Shown in pieces: positions 52,248-60,553 of a DNA stretch of 64,000 nucleotides. Below the pieces are notes generated by a model, which saw only the letters and a program-made list of their open reading frames with translations, was not told where the DNA came from and did not search any database. This DNA is from Curtobacterium flaccumfaciens UCD-AKU (lineage in GTDB: Bacteria; Actinomycetota; Actinomycetes; Actinomycetales; Microbacteriaceae). A program made the position numbers and the translations under genes. Where the stretch lies: the NCBI RefSeq assembly GCF_000349565.1, contig NZ_KB714610.1, positions 50,289 to 114,288 of the forward strand. The letters run 5' to 3'. Each line of letters starts with the position of its first letter. Within the stretch, counting starts at the first letter, position 1.

Positions 52248-52973
52248 ATGACCTACTGGCTGCTGAAGAACTTCGTGCTCGGACCGCTCATCCTCACCCT
52301 GTTCCGGCCGTGGGTCGTCGGGCGCGAACACGTCCCCACGACGGGCCCGGTCATCTTCGCCTCGAACCACATCTCGTTCATCGACTCGGTGATCCTGCCA
52401 GCGGTGCTCGATCGTCGACTGTCGTTCCTGGCGAAGAGCGACTACTTCACCGGCCGCGGGCTGAAGGGCTGGGCGACGAAGACGTTCTTCAACGCCATCG
52501 GCCAGCTGCCGATCGACCGCTCCGGTGGCAAGGCGTCCGAAGCGTCGCTGCGCACCGGGCTGCAGGTCCTGGCGCGCGGTGAGCAGCTCGGCATCTACCC
52601 GGAGGGCACGCGCAGCCCCGACGGCAAGCTCTACCGCGGACGCACCGGCATCGCCCGGATGATCCTCGAGGGGCGCGTGCTCGTCGTCCCGGTGGCCATG
52701 GTCGGCACGCGCGAGGTGCAGCAGATCGGGCAGCGGTTCCCGAAGATCAAGCGCGTCGGGGTCGTGTTCGGCAAGCCGCTCGACTTCTCGCGGTTCCAGG
52801 GCTTCGAGACGGACCGCTTCATCCTGCGCAGCGTCACGGACGAGGTCATGCACGAGCTCGCCGGGCTGAGCCGTCAGGAGTACGTCGACGTCTACGCCAC
52901 CAGCGTGAAGGAGCGCGCGAGCTCTGCGCGCGAGGCCGTCATGCGGGAACGGAAGTCGACGCCTGCACGTTAG
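52248..52973 (+). CDS. plsC: 1-acyl-sn-glycerol-3-phosphate acyltransferase PlsC
   Basis: A 241-residue acyltransferase that makes phosphatidic acid. The HX4D motif is NHISFIDSV and the substrate motif is YPEGTRSPDG; VPVAMVGTRE is the third block. The ATG follows CTGGAG by 6 bases. It is membrane-associated through an N-terminal hydrophobic helix (LLKNFVLGPLILTLF). Synteny with Rv2182c supports the call. DAHP synthase follows in the same direction. Confidence 0.93.
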   Translation: MTYWLLKNFVLGPLILTLFRPWVVGREHVPTTGPVIFASNHISFIDSVILPAVLDRRLSFLAKSDYFTGRGLKGWATKTFFNAIGQLPIDRSGGKASEASLRTGLQVLARGEQLGIYPEGTRSPDGKLYRGRTGIARMILEGRVLVVPVAMVGTREVQQIGQRFPKIKRVGVVFGKPLDFSRFQGFETDRFILRSVTDEVMHELAGLSRQEYVDVYATSVKERASSAREAVMRERKSTPAR

Positions 52974-53077
52974 GCTCTGATGGTCCCGGCACCCCGCCAG
53001 GACGCCCATCGCCGACGCGCGGCCACGTGCCGGTCAGCGTCGCCGGGCCGCCCGCACAGAACACCGAGGTAACGCCC

Positions 53078-54463
53078 TTGCCCGAGTCGACCGACTTCGT
53101 CGCCCTGCAGGATCCGGACGTCATCGAGGGGCTCGACTATTGGCGGACGCTCCCGATCAAGCAGCAGCCGACCTGGCCCGACGCCGCCGCTGCCGAGGCG
53201 GCGTCGGCCGAGATCGCCACGCTCCCGCCGCTCGTGTTCGCGGGCGAGGTCGACGAGCTGCGCGCACGGCTCGCCGCGGCCGCCCAGGGCAAGGCCTTCC
53301 TGCTGCAGGGCGGTGACTGCGCCGAGACCTTCGCCGGTGCCACCGCCGACTCCATCCGCGACCGGGTCAAGACGATCCTGCAGATGGCCGTCGTGCTGAC
53401 CTACGGCGCCTCGACGCCCGTCATCAAGATGGGCCGGATGGCCGGACAGTTCGCCAAGCCCCGCTCGAGCGACTTCGAGACCCGCGGCGACGTCACGCTG
53501 CCCGCCTACCGCGGCGACATCGTGAACGGCTACGACTTCACGCCGGAGAGCCGCGAAGCGGACCCGCGTCGTCTGGTGCAGGGCTACCACACCGCTGCGT
53601 CGACGCTGAACCTGGTCCGAGCGTTCACGCAAGGGGGCTTCGCCGACCTGCGGCAGGTGCACTCGTGGAACAAGGGCTTCGCCTCGAACCCGGCGAACGC
53701 CCGGTACGAGCACCTCGCCAAGGAGATCGACCGCGCGATCCGGTTCATGGCCGCCTGCGGTGCCGACTTCGAAGCGCTCAAGCACGTCGAGTTCTACGCC
53801 TCGCACGAGGGGCTGCTGATGGACTACGAGCGCCCGATGACCCGCATCGACTCCCGCTCGGGCCTGGCGTACGACACGTCCGGCCACTTCATCTGGATCG
53901 GTGAGCGCACGCGTGACATCGACGGTGCCCACGTGGACTTCCTGTCGCGGGTGCGCAACCCGATCGGTGTGAAGCTCGGCCCGACGACGACCGTGGACGA
54001 CATGAAGGCGCTCGTCGACAAGCTCGACCCGAACCGTGAGCCGGGTCGCCTGACCTTCATCACGCGGATGGGTGCCGGGAAGATCCGCGACGAGCTGCCC
54101 AAGCTGCTCGAGGCGATCAAGGGCATGGACGCCAATCCGCTGTGGGTCACCGACCCGATGCACGGCAACGGCCTGACCACGCCGACGGGCTACAAGACCC
54201 GCCGGTTCGACGACGTCGTGGACGAGGTCCTGGGCTTCTTCGAGGCGCACCGCCAGGTCGGCACGTACCCCGGTGGCATGCACGTCGAGCTCACCGGTGA
54301 CGACGTCACCGAGTGCCTCGGTGGCTCGGAACACATCGACGAGGCCACCCTCGCCACCCGCTACGAGTCGCTCTGCGACCCGCGCCTCAACCACATGCAG
54401 TCCCTCGAGCTCGCCTTCCTGGTGGCCGAGGAACTCGGCGCGCACCAGCCCGACCGCTCGTAG
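53078..54463 (+). CDS. aroG: Class II 3-deoxy-7-phosphoheptulonate synthase
   Basis: A 461-residue class II (plant-type) DAHP synthase, first step of the shikimate pathway. Motifs include QGGDCAETFA, KMGRMAGQFAKPRS, the TRKTDLR-like region and DPMHGNGLTTPTGYKTRRFDDV. TTG at 53078 is chosen (GAGGTAA 5 bases before, length close to Rv2178c); GTG at 53027 is the other option. It belongs to the conserved block with PknL. In Mycobacterium its product is inhibited by aromatic amino acids. Confidence 0.94.
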   Translation: MPESTDFVALQDPDVIEGLDYWRTLPIKQQPTWPDAAAAEAASAEIATLPPLVFAGEVDELRARLAAAAQGKAFLLQGGDCAETFAGATADSIRDRVKTILQMAVVLTYGASTPVIKMGRMAGQFAKPRSSDFETRGDVTLPAYRGDIVNGYDFTPESREADPRRLVQGYHTAASTLNLVRAFTQGGFADLRQVHSWNKGFASNPANARYEHLAKEIDRAIRFMAACGADFEALKHVEFYASHEGLLMDYERPMTRIDSRSGLAYDTSGHFIWIGERTRDIDGAHVDFLSRVRNPIGVKLGPTTTVDDMKALVDKLDPNREPGRLTFITRMGAGKIRDELPKLLEAIKGMDANPLWVTDPMHGNGLTTPTGYKTRRFDDVVDEVLGFFEAHRQVGTYPGGMHVELTGDDVTECLGGSEHIDEATLATRYESLCDPRLNHMQSLELAFLVAEELGAHQPDRS

Positions 54464-54534
54464 CGCAGGAACCATCTCGACGAAGCGACAGAACCTCCCG
54501 GCACGTTCGCGGGGTTCAGTCGCTTTCGCGTGTC

Positions 54535-54576
54535 GGACGGGAGGCCCGTGACGGCGCCGCCACGGGCCTCCCGTCC
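54535..54576. terminator. 16-bp perfect GGAGGCCCG hairpin between aroG and pknL
   Basis: Arms 54535-54550 and 54561-54576 (GGACGGGAGGCCCGTG and its inverse) match perfectly around a 10-base loop. Both genes end here, so it is likely bidirectional. Confidence 0.78.
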
Positions 54577-54656
54577 GTCCTGACGGTGTCGGCGCGATCG
54601 GGCGAGACAATGGCTCTCTGGCGACACACACCGCCCATGCAGCGCCTGCGCCGGCC

Positions 54657-56732
54657 CTACTGGTCGTAGGACAGGGTGACCGTGTCGCCGCGGTACACGG
54701 TCGCGCCGGCGCCCGGATCGGTGCCGGTGACGGGCAGCGTCGACTTCCAGTCGTAGAAGCCGCAGAGGATGTTCGTGCAGTCGGGCACGGAGACCTTGAG
54801 GCCGAGGTCCTCGAGGGTCTTCGTCGCCTCGTTGATGGTCTTGCCGACCACTCCGTCCTTCGGCACGGTGATCGGCGTCGGGCCCTTCGACACGACGACG
54901 TCCACCGCCGACCCGCGCACGGCGGGGGACTCCTGCACGGCGGCGGAGACGATCTGCCCCGTCGGGACGGTCTCGCTGTACTCCTCGGTCCGGGCGCCGA
55001 GGACGAGCCCGACGACGTCGAGTGCGGCGGAGGCCTCGTCGACGGTCTTCCCGACCACGTCGGGCACGGGGCCGAGCGACACCGTCAGGGTGATCCGACC
55101 GGTCTCGCCGTACGCCTTCACCGTCGTCAGGTCGAGCGCCTTGCCCCCGGACGCCCGACCGGTCGCCGCGATCACGGTGTCCTTCGGCGCGTCGGCGGAG
55201 AACTGGTACCGGTCGTCCTGCAGCTCGAAGTCGTCGTCGAGCGCGGCCGTCACGGTGGAGAGCGGCTGCCCGACGATCGCCGGCAGCGGGATCATCCGGG
55301 GGCCGTTCGAGACGACGATCTGCACCGCCGTGCCTTTCTGCACCTCGCGCCTCGCAGCCGGCTCGGTCGTGGAGACCTGCCCCTTCGCGACGACGGCGTC
55401 GAACCGTGTCCCGGTCTTCGACGCCGCCTGCAGGCCCTGTGCTTCGAGCAGCTGTCGGGCCTGCGAGACCGACTTGCCCGCGACTTCCGGGATGCGCACG
55501 TTGCCACCGGGCCCCGGGCCGAAGTACCAGCCGAAGCCGGCTCCGATCAGCGCGAGCACGACGACCACGGACAGGGCGATCCAGCCGCGCTTCCGACGCT
55601 TCGCCGACTGGTCGGCGAGCCGCTGGCCGGCGGGGGACAGGACGCCGGGCTGGGCACCGGTGCGACGGGGCCCCGGGGCGTTGGTGCGGGCCCGCGCGGG
55701 CGTCCGAACGCGGTCACCGGTGTCGCGGTCACCCGCCCGGTCGATGATGGCGGTCTCGTCGGCAGCACCGGCACCTGCGGCTCCGACCGAGGCGGCGGCC
55801 GCTGCGGCGCCGAGCGTTCCCCCGCCGCCGGAGGGCAGGATCGCGGTCCCGTTCTCGGGGCGGAGCACGGCGGTGCGGTACTGACCGGTCGCCCGCTGCT
55901 GGTTGCCCGACATGTGGTCGAGCATCTCGCGGGCGTCGCGGGGACGGTCCTCGGGGTCGCGCGCGGTCGACCAGGCGACCAGCTCGTCGAGCTCCGGCGG
56001 CACCCCGGACACGGCGGCGCTCGGGGCCGGGACGGAGTCGTTGGCGTGCTGGTACGCGATCTGCATCGGCTGCTCGCCCTTGTAGGGCTGCTCGCCGGTC
56101 AGCATCTCGTAGAGCATGATGCCGAGCGCGTAGATGTCGCTGCGCGAGTCGGCGGCGCCGCGGGTCACGAGCTCGGGGGACAGGTAGGCGATCGTGCCGA
56201 GCAGGGCCGCGCCGGTCGCCGTGTTCGCGGTCGTGGCCCGGGCCAGGCCGAAGTCGCCGAGCTTGATGCGACCGTCGTCGGCGAGCAGGACGTTCTCGGG
56301 CTTCAGGTCGCGGTGCACGATGCCGGCGCGGTGCGCGGACGCCAGGCCCGCCAGCACGGCGCGCAGGATGTCCGTCGCCTGCTCGGGCGTCAGGGCGTGG
56401 TGTTCCTGCAGCAGGTCCCGCAGCGTGATGCCGGGGATGTACTCCATGACGATGTAGGCGGTCTCGCCCTCGGCGCCCTGGTCGTAGACGCCCACCAGGT
56501 TCGGGTGCGACAGCCGGGCGGCCGACCGGGCCTCCTGGATGAAGCGCTCACGGAAGGCCTGGTCGTCGGCCAGGTGCCCGTGCATGATCTTGATGGCGAC
56601 GCGTCGCTCGAGGCGCACGTCGGTCGCGAGGTAGACGGTCGCCATGCCCCCGCGCGCGATGCGCGAGCGGACGCGGTACCGCTGATCGATCATGCGACCG
56701 ATCATGGGGTCCGTGGCGGCGTTGGTGGTCAT
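54657..56732 (-). CDS. pknL: PknL-type Ser/Thr kinase with PASTA domains
   Basis: A 691-residue membrane kinase. The kinase domain (about 18-280) has RGGMATVYLATD, the VAIK Lys, IVHRDLKPENV and GDFGLA, all intact. A juxtamembrane Pro/Ala/Gly linker precedes one transmembrane helix (WIALSVVVVLALIGAGFGW, about 375-395). Three to four PASTA domains follow outside the cell. PASTA domains sense muropeptides or lipid II. The ATG at 56732 is 7 bases after TAGAAT, leaderless. Gene order aroG-kinase-Rv2175c-idsA identifies the PknL group; the Mycobacterium protein is shorter, while Corynebacterium PknL also has PASTA domains. Confidence 0.93.
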   Translation of the reverse strand: MTTNAATDPMIGRMIDQRYRVRSRIARGGMATVYLATDVRLERRVAIKIMHGHLADDQAFRERFIQEARSAARLSHPNLVGVYDQGAEGETAYIVMEYIPGITLRDLLQEHHALTPEQATDILRAVLAGLASAHRAGIVHRDLKPENVLLADDGRIKLGDFGLARATTANTATGAALLGTIAYLSPELVTRGAADSRSDIYALGIMLYEMLTGEQPYKGEQPMQIAYQHANDSVPAPSAAVSGVPPELDELVAWSTARDPEDRPRDAREMLDHMSGNQQRATGQYRTAVLRPENGTAILPSGGGGTLGAAAAAASVGAAGAGAADETAIIDRAGDRDTGDRVRTPARARTNAPGPRRTGAQPGVLSPAGQRLADQSAKRRKRGWIALSVVVVLALIGAGFGWYFGPGPGGNVRIPEVAGKSVSQARQLLEAQGLQAASKTGTRFDAVVAKGQVSTTEPAARREVQKGTAVQIVVSNGPRMIPLPAIVGQPLSTVTAALDDDFELQDDRYQFSADAPKDTVIAATGRASGGKALDLTTVKAYGETGRITLTVSLGPVPDVVGKTVDEASAALDVVGLVLGARTEEYSETVPTGQIVSAAVQESPAVRGSAVDVVVSKGPTPITVPKDGVVGKTINEATKTLEDLGLKVSVPDCTNILCGFYDWKSTLPVTGTDPGAGATVYRGDTVTLSYDQ

Positions 56733-56739
56733 CGGCGGC

Positions 56740-56745
56740 ATTCTA
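56740..56745 (-). promoter_or_regulatory. -10 element of leaderless pknL mRNA
   Basis: TAGAAT on the minus strand lies 7 bases before the ATG at 56732. Confidence 0.55.
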
Positions 56746-56814
56746 CGAATCGAGACGGCAGCCGGACGCACCGGCGCACCGGTCGTGACCCAATCTCGAT
56801 CTTCCGGATGAGGC

Positions 56815-58101
56815 TCAGAGGGTCGCCAGCCAGCCCTCGGCGGCCGTCGCCCAGTTGGCGTAGGCCTTCGGGTAGGCGGAGAGCTGCACGGCCTGGGCCG
56901 CATCGGTGATGCTCATCGAGGACCAGCCGCGCACGTCGAGCAGCCCACTCGTCTTGCCGGCGTTCGGGTTGTCCCGACCACCGAAGAACAGCTTGGTGGC
57001 GTGCACCGGGTCCTGCAGCGTCGCCGCGGGGCCCCACCCTTGGCTCGGGCGCTGCTGGAACAGACCGACCGAGTCGCGGTCGCCGTGTGGGATGTTCCGC
57101 AGGCTGGACTCCTGCATCGCGGCGGCGAGGGCGACGACGATGCCGCGGTCGGGGACGCCCATGGAGCGACCGACGGCGACGATGGTCGCCGCGTTCTGTC
57201 GCTGCTCGGCGCTCAGGCCCACGGCACCGCTGACGGCTGCGCTGGCGGCGACCGCCGGTGCGGCAGTGGCGTTCGACGACGGGATGACGAGTGTTTTGCC
57301 GGCGTAGATGGTGCTCGTGTACGACAGGCCGTTCGCCGACAGGAGCGACTTGACGGAGACGTGGTGGGCGGCGGCGATCGAGGCGACCGTGTCGCCGGCG
57401 CTGATCTTGACGCTCGACCGGGTCGACGGCGCCGACGCCGTGGACACCGACGTCGACGAGGACGTGCCGTGCGGTACCCGCAGCGTCTGCCCCGGGTAGA
57501 TGACGCTGCGCTGTGACAGGTCGTTCGCGCGGAGGAGCGCCGTGGTCGACACGCCGACGCGGGAGGCGATGGCGGAGACCGTGTCGCCCTGCTTCACGTG
57601 GTAGCTCGAGGTGTTCGACCCGGAGCCGCTCGTGGCCCCGGACGTCCGCACGGCAGCGGTTGTGACGGCGGGGGTCGACGCCAGGTGCAGCGTCTGGCCC
57701 GGGTGGATGATCGTGTTCCAGCCGAGGCCGTTACGCACGAGGATCTCCTGCGCCGACAGGCCGAACCGGGCGGCGATGCCCGAGACCGTGTCGCCGTGGT
57801 GGACGGTGTAGTTCGTGGGCACAGCGGTCGTGGGGGCCTTCGCGGTGGCGGCGACCGTCCGGACGACGGTCTGTGACGGCCGTGCGACCGCGGTGCCGAA
57901 CACCGGGCGGTCGGTGAGGACGCGGTCCTGGTCGACGTGACGCTTGTGGTTCGCGTCGGCGTCGTCGTGCCGCGGCTCGGCGTGTGCGACCGGACCGGTC
58001 AGGCCGGCGGTCACGGCGATCGTGCCCGCGAGGACGATGGGCATGGTGGCGAACCGGGCGGATCGTGCGCGCCGGGCGACTTCGTCTGCAGCGTGGTCCA
58101 C
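56815..58101 (-). CDS. Secreted LysM peptidoglycan-binding protein with lytic transglycosylase-like domain
   Basis: A 428-residue secreted cell-wall protein. GTG at 58101 follows GGAGAG by 4 bases. A signal peptide (IVLAGTIAVTAGLTGPVAHA) is followed by three LysM domains: YTVHHGDTVSGIAARFGLS, YHVKQGDTVSAIASRVGVS and VKISAGDTVASIAAAHHVS. The C-terminal part (about 315-428) reads VVALAAAMQESSLRNIPHGD and SVGLFQQRPSQGWG, the SLT-like fold with a catalytic-type Glu. It should bind and probably cleave peptidoglycan. It is not part of the equivalent Mycobacterium order. Upstream lies a TGTGAC direct repeat that looks like an MtrA site. Confidence 0.9.
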   Translation of the reverse strand: MDHAADEVARRARSARFATMPIVLAGTIAVTAGLTGPVAHAEPRHDDADANHKRHVDQDRVLTDRPVFGTAVARPSQTVVRTVAATAKAPTTAVPTNYTVHHGDTVSGIAARFGLSAQEILVRNGLGWNTIIHPGQTLHLASTPAVTTAAVRTSGATSGSGSNTSSYHVKQGDTVSAIASRVGVSTTALLRANDLSQRSVIYPGQTLRVPHGTSSSTSVSTASAPSTRSSVKISAGDTVASIAAAHHVSVKSLLSANGLSYTSTIYAGKTLVIPSSNATAAPAVAASAAVSGAVGLSAEQRQNAATIVAVGRSMGVPDRGIVVALAAAMQESSLRNIPHGDRDSVGLFQQRPSQGWGPAATLQDPVHATKLFFGGRDNPNAGKTSGLLDVRGWSSMSITDAAQAVQLSAYPKAYANWATAAEGWLATL

Positions 58102-58212
58102 GGGTCTCTCCTGATCTCGACTGAGGCGTGCGCACGCGTGCGCGCACTCACAGGTGCCACAACGCTGGCATGGCCTGATTCCCAAGTCAACCAGAGAGTC
58201 AGATGTGGTGGA

Positions 58213-58227
58213 TGTGACGAATGTGAC
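58213..58227 (-). promoter_or_regulatory. MtrA-like direct repeat upstream of the LysM gene
   Basis: On the minus strand GTCACATTCGTCACA contains GTCACA twice, 9 bases apart. This is the form of MtrA-binding repeats described for mycobacterial rpfB and oriC. It is about 115 bp upstream of the LysM gene start and about 50 bp upstream of the divergent Rv2175c-like gene. MtrA often controls cell-wall hydrolases. Confidence 0.5.
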
Positions 58228-58273
58228 GAACGTTACCGATTCACTCCGGCGGTCACTCTGGCACCATGGGCGT

Positions 58274-58630
58274 GTGAGTGCCGCACCCGCCGACGACCTG
58301 ACCCTCTCCGAACGCTGGCTGACCGTCCCCGAGCTCGTGGACATGTTCAGCACGAGCCCCGGACGGATCCACCGACTCTTCGAGCAGAAGACCCTCCTCG
58401 CCGCCCGTGTCGGCGGTGTGCTGCGGGTGCCGGTCGAGTTCCTCGAGGACGGCGAGCCGATGCCCGAACTCCGCGGCACGCTCATCGTGCTCGGCGACAA
58501 CGGCTTCACCGACGACGAGGCGGTGCGCTGGATGCTCACCGTCGACGACGCGATGGGCACCACGCCGATCGCGGCGCTGCGCGCCGGTCGCAAGGCCGAG
58601 GTGCGTCGCGTCGCCCAGTCGCTGCTCTAG
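58274..58630 (+). CDS. Rv2175c-family DNA-binding protein, PknL partner
   Basis: A 118-residue winged-helix DNA-binding protein. LTLSERWLTVPELVDMFSTSPGRIHRLFEQKTLLAARVGGVLRVP is the Rv2175c domain, and its C-terminal part ends in a helix. In Mycobacterium, Rv2175c is phosphorylated by PknL in its N-terminal tail, which abolishes DNA binding. Here the kinase is separated by the LysM gene only. GTG at 58274 gives the expected length. A 42-bp perfect palindrome lies after the stop. Confidence 0.9.
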   Translation: MSAAPADDLTLSERWLTVPELVDMFSTSPGRIHRLFEQKTLLAARVGGVLRVPVEFLEDGEPMPELRGTLIVLGDNGFTDDEAVRWMLTVDDAMGTTPIAALRAGRKAEVRRVAQSLL

Positions 58631-58643
58631 ACGCGTTCCGGTC

Positions 58644-58685
58644 GGACAGGAGGCCCGGTGCCAGCTGGCACCGGGCCTCCTGTCC
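58644..58685. terminator. 42-bp perfect palindrome terminator
   Basis: 58644-58685 equals its own reverse complement over all 42 bases, with GGACAGGAGGCCCGGTGCCA as left half. It begins 13 bases after the stop of the Rv2175c-like gene, with the polyprenyl synthase ending at 58764. It is the most perfect member of the GGAGGCCCG hairpin family. A perfect palindrome may also form a cruciform. Confidence 0.8.
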
Positions 58686-58763
58686 GCCCCGCATGTGCGA
58701 CGCGCCAGCGGCGCGCGGCGCCAGCGCCGGGCGAGCCTGCGAGGCCGGTGGATCGAGAGGTGT

Positions 58764-59882
58764 CTAGGACGACCGGCGGCTGACCGTGTCGGCCAGCGAC
58801 GCGAGCTGTTCGCGTGCCGACGGCGTCAGCGGCGACGCGTCGAGCGCCGCCTTGGCGCGCTGCACGTGCCGATCGATCGACCGTTCCACGGCGGCCACGG
58901 CGCCGGACTCGGTGAGGGTCGCCCGGAGCATCCGCACCTGCTCCTCGTCGAGGTCCGGGTCGCCGAGGAGCTCGTCCAGGAGCTGCCGCGGGCCACTCGC
59001 CAGGGTCTTGCGCGCAGAGGCGATGAGGACGGTGCGCTTGCCCTCGCGCAGGTCGTCGCCCGCGGGCTTGCCGGTGACCTCGGGGTCACCGAACACGCCG
59101 AGCATGTCGTCGCGCAGCTGGTAGGCCACGCCGAGGGGGAGTCCGAAGGCGCGGAGGCCCTCGAGCTGGGAGTCACTCGCGCCGGCGACCAGGGCACCGA
59201 TGACCAGGGGTGCCTCGATCGAGTACTTCGCCGACTTGAAGACGATGACGCGCTGGGCGCGGAGCAGGTGCTCGGACTCGTCGATGACGGGCCAGGCGGT
59301 CTCCTCGTGCACGTCGAGGTACTGCCCCGCCGTGACGTCGAGGCGCATCGCGTGGAACTCCTGGCGGACGATGCGGGCCCGCACCGGGTCGAGGAGCGCG
59401 AGGCCCTCGTCGAACACGGAGTCGCTCAGCGAGAGCAGCAGGTCGCCGAGGAGCAGCGCCGAGTTCGTGCCGTACTGCCCGCGGTCGCCGACGAAACCGG
59501 ACTCCTCGTGCAGGGACTCGAAGCGGCGGTGCGCGGCCGGACGCCCACGACGGGTGTCCGAGCGGTCCATGATGTCGTCGTGCACCAGGGCGGCGGCGTG
59601 GAAGACCTCGAGCGCGGCGGCGACCGTGACGATCGCTTCGGCGGTGGTCTGCCGGGACCCCTCGGCCAGCGGGTCGAACGAACCGGAACGGCCCGCCACC
59701 GACTGCCATCCCCAGTAGCAGAACAGGGCCCGGAAGCGCTTGCCGCCGGACAACAGGTCTCGGGCGTACCGGTCGAACGGCGCGAGGTCGGGGCTGATCG
59801 CGAGGAGCCGCTCACGCTGCTCGTCGAGTGCCCGGTCGATACGCGCCGATACGAGGTCCACTAATCGCGTACTCTCAGCCAC
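58764..59882 (-). CDS. idsA: Polyprenyl diphosphate synthase IdsA-type
   Basis: A 372-residue trans-prenyltransferase. The first Asp-rich motif is LVHDDIMDRSD, with FARDLLSGGKRFRALF before it; the second is YQLRDDMLGVFGD. Both are complete. It extends isopentenyl diphosphate chains, giving geranylgeranyl diphosphate or longer for quinones, carotenoids or lipid carriers. Product length cannot be read from sequence. GTG at 59882 follows TAGGGT by 7 bases, so it is leaderless. Syntenic with Rv2173; it may supply the carotenoid-type genes at 10.7-14.3 kb. Confidence 0.93.
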   Translation of the reverse strand: MAESTRLVDLVSARIDRALDEQRERLLAISPDLAPFDRYARDLLSGGKRFRALFCYWGWQSVAGRSGSFDPLAEGSRQTTAEAIVTVAAALEVFHAAALVHDDIMDRSDTRRGRPAAHRRFESLHEESGFVGDRGQYGTNSALLLGDLLLSLSDSVFDEGLALLDPVRARIVRQEFHAMRLDVTAGQYLDVHEETAWPVIDESEHLLRAQRVIVFKSAKYSIEAPLVIGALVAGASDSQLEGLRAFGLPLGVAYQLRDDMLGVFGDPEVTGKPAGDDLREGKRTVLIASARKTLASGPRQLLDELLGDPDLDEEQVRMLRATLTESGAVAAVERSIDRHVQRAKAALDASPLTPSAREQLASLADTVSRRSS

Positions 59883-59889
59883 GATCCCT

Positions 59890-59895
59890 ACCCTA
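59890..59895 (-). promoter_or_regulatory. -10 element of leaderless idsA mRNA
   Basis: TAGGGT on the minus strand lies 7 bases before GTG 59882. Confidence 0.45.
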
Positions 59896-59912
59896 GTGGA
59901 GTGGTCGAGGCA

Positions 59913-59918
59913 TAGAAT
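59913..59918 (+). promoter_or_regulatory. -10 element of DUF3040 gene
   Basis: TAGAAT lies 60 bases upstream of the ATG at 59979, allowing an ordinary leader that carries AGAGGGAA as ribosome site. Confidence 0.5.
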
Positions 59919-59978
59919 CGGTCCACCCAACCCGCGTTTTTCAACCCCGCGTCGATCCCAGGAACAGAGGGAACCAAG

Positions 59979-60383
59979 ATGCCGCTCTCGGAACAGGAGC
60001 AGCGCCTTCTCGAAGAGATGGAGCGCAGCCTCTACCAGAACGATTCCGATTTCGTGGCTCGTGTCACACGTCGACAGGGTCGTCCGACGTACACAGCCAT
60101 CACCCTCGGGGTCCTCGGCGCACTCGCCGGGATCGCCGTCGTCATCGTCGGCCTGGTCATCAAGGCGCCGCTGCTGGGCATCCTCGGCTTCGTCGTGATG
60201 CTCGCCGGTGTCCTGTTCGCGCTGCGCCCGGGCATGCGTGCCCCGAAGGCGAAGCCCGCTCGGCCGGGCAAGCCCGCATCCGGTGGGTCGGCGCGTCCGT
60301 CTGCCAGTGGTGGTGGTGGTGGCGGGTCCTTCATGGACCGCATGAACGACCGCTGGGACAAGCGGAACGACCAGGGTCAGTAG
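59979..60383 (+). CDS. DUF3040 membrane protein
   Basis: A 134-residue protein with the DUF3040 opening PLSEQEQRLLEEMERSLYQND. Two hydrophobic helices follow (about 43-63 and 67-85), then a Lys/Arg/Gly-rich tail. ATG at 59979 has AGAGGGAA before it. Homologues sit just before mraZ in many actinobacteria (Rv2169c position). Role unknown; the location suggests a link with envelope growth. Confidence 0.92.
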   Translation: MPLSEQEQRLLEEMERSLYQNDSDFVARVTRRQGRPTYTAITLGVLGALAGIAVVIVGLVIKAPLLGILGFVVMLAGVLFALRPGMRAPKAKPARPGKPASGGSARPSASGGGGGGSFMDRMNDRWDKRNDQGQ

Positions 60384-60420
60384 CTGACCGGAGCCGGTCG
60401 GGCTCCCTCCACACTCCTCC

Positions 60421-60448
60421 ACGGGGTCGGCCTTCGGGCCGGCCCCGT
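60421..60448 (+). terminator. Rho-independent terminator after DUF3040 gene
   Basis: ACGGGGTCGGCC and GGCCGGCCCCGT pair with one wobble around a TTCG loop, and TT-CGTGTT follows. It is the most classical terminator in the window. Confidence 0.85.
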
Positions 60449-60553
60449 TTCGTGTTCCCGGGGGCGGGCGGGTTCGGGCGGGTTCGGGCCGGGGCCGGGG
60501 CCGCGGGGCGGAGCCGGAGCCGCGGGGTGTGCGCGCGGGGTGTGCGCGCGAGT

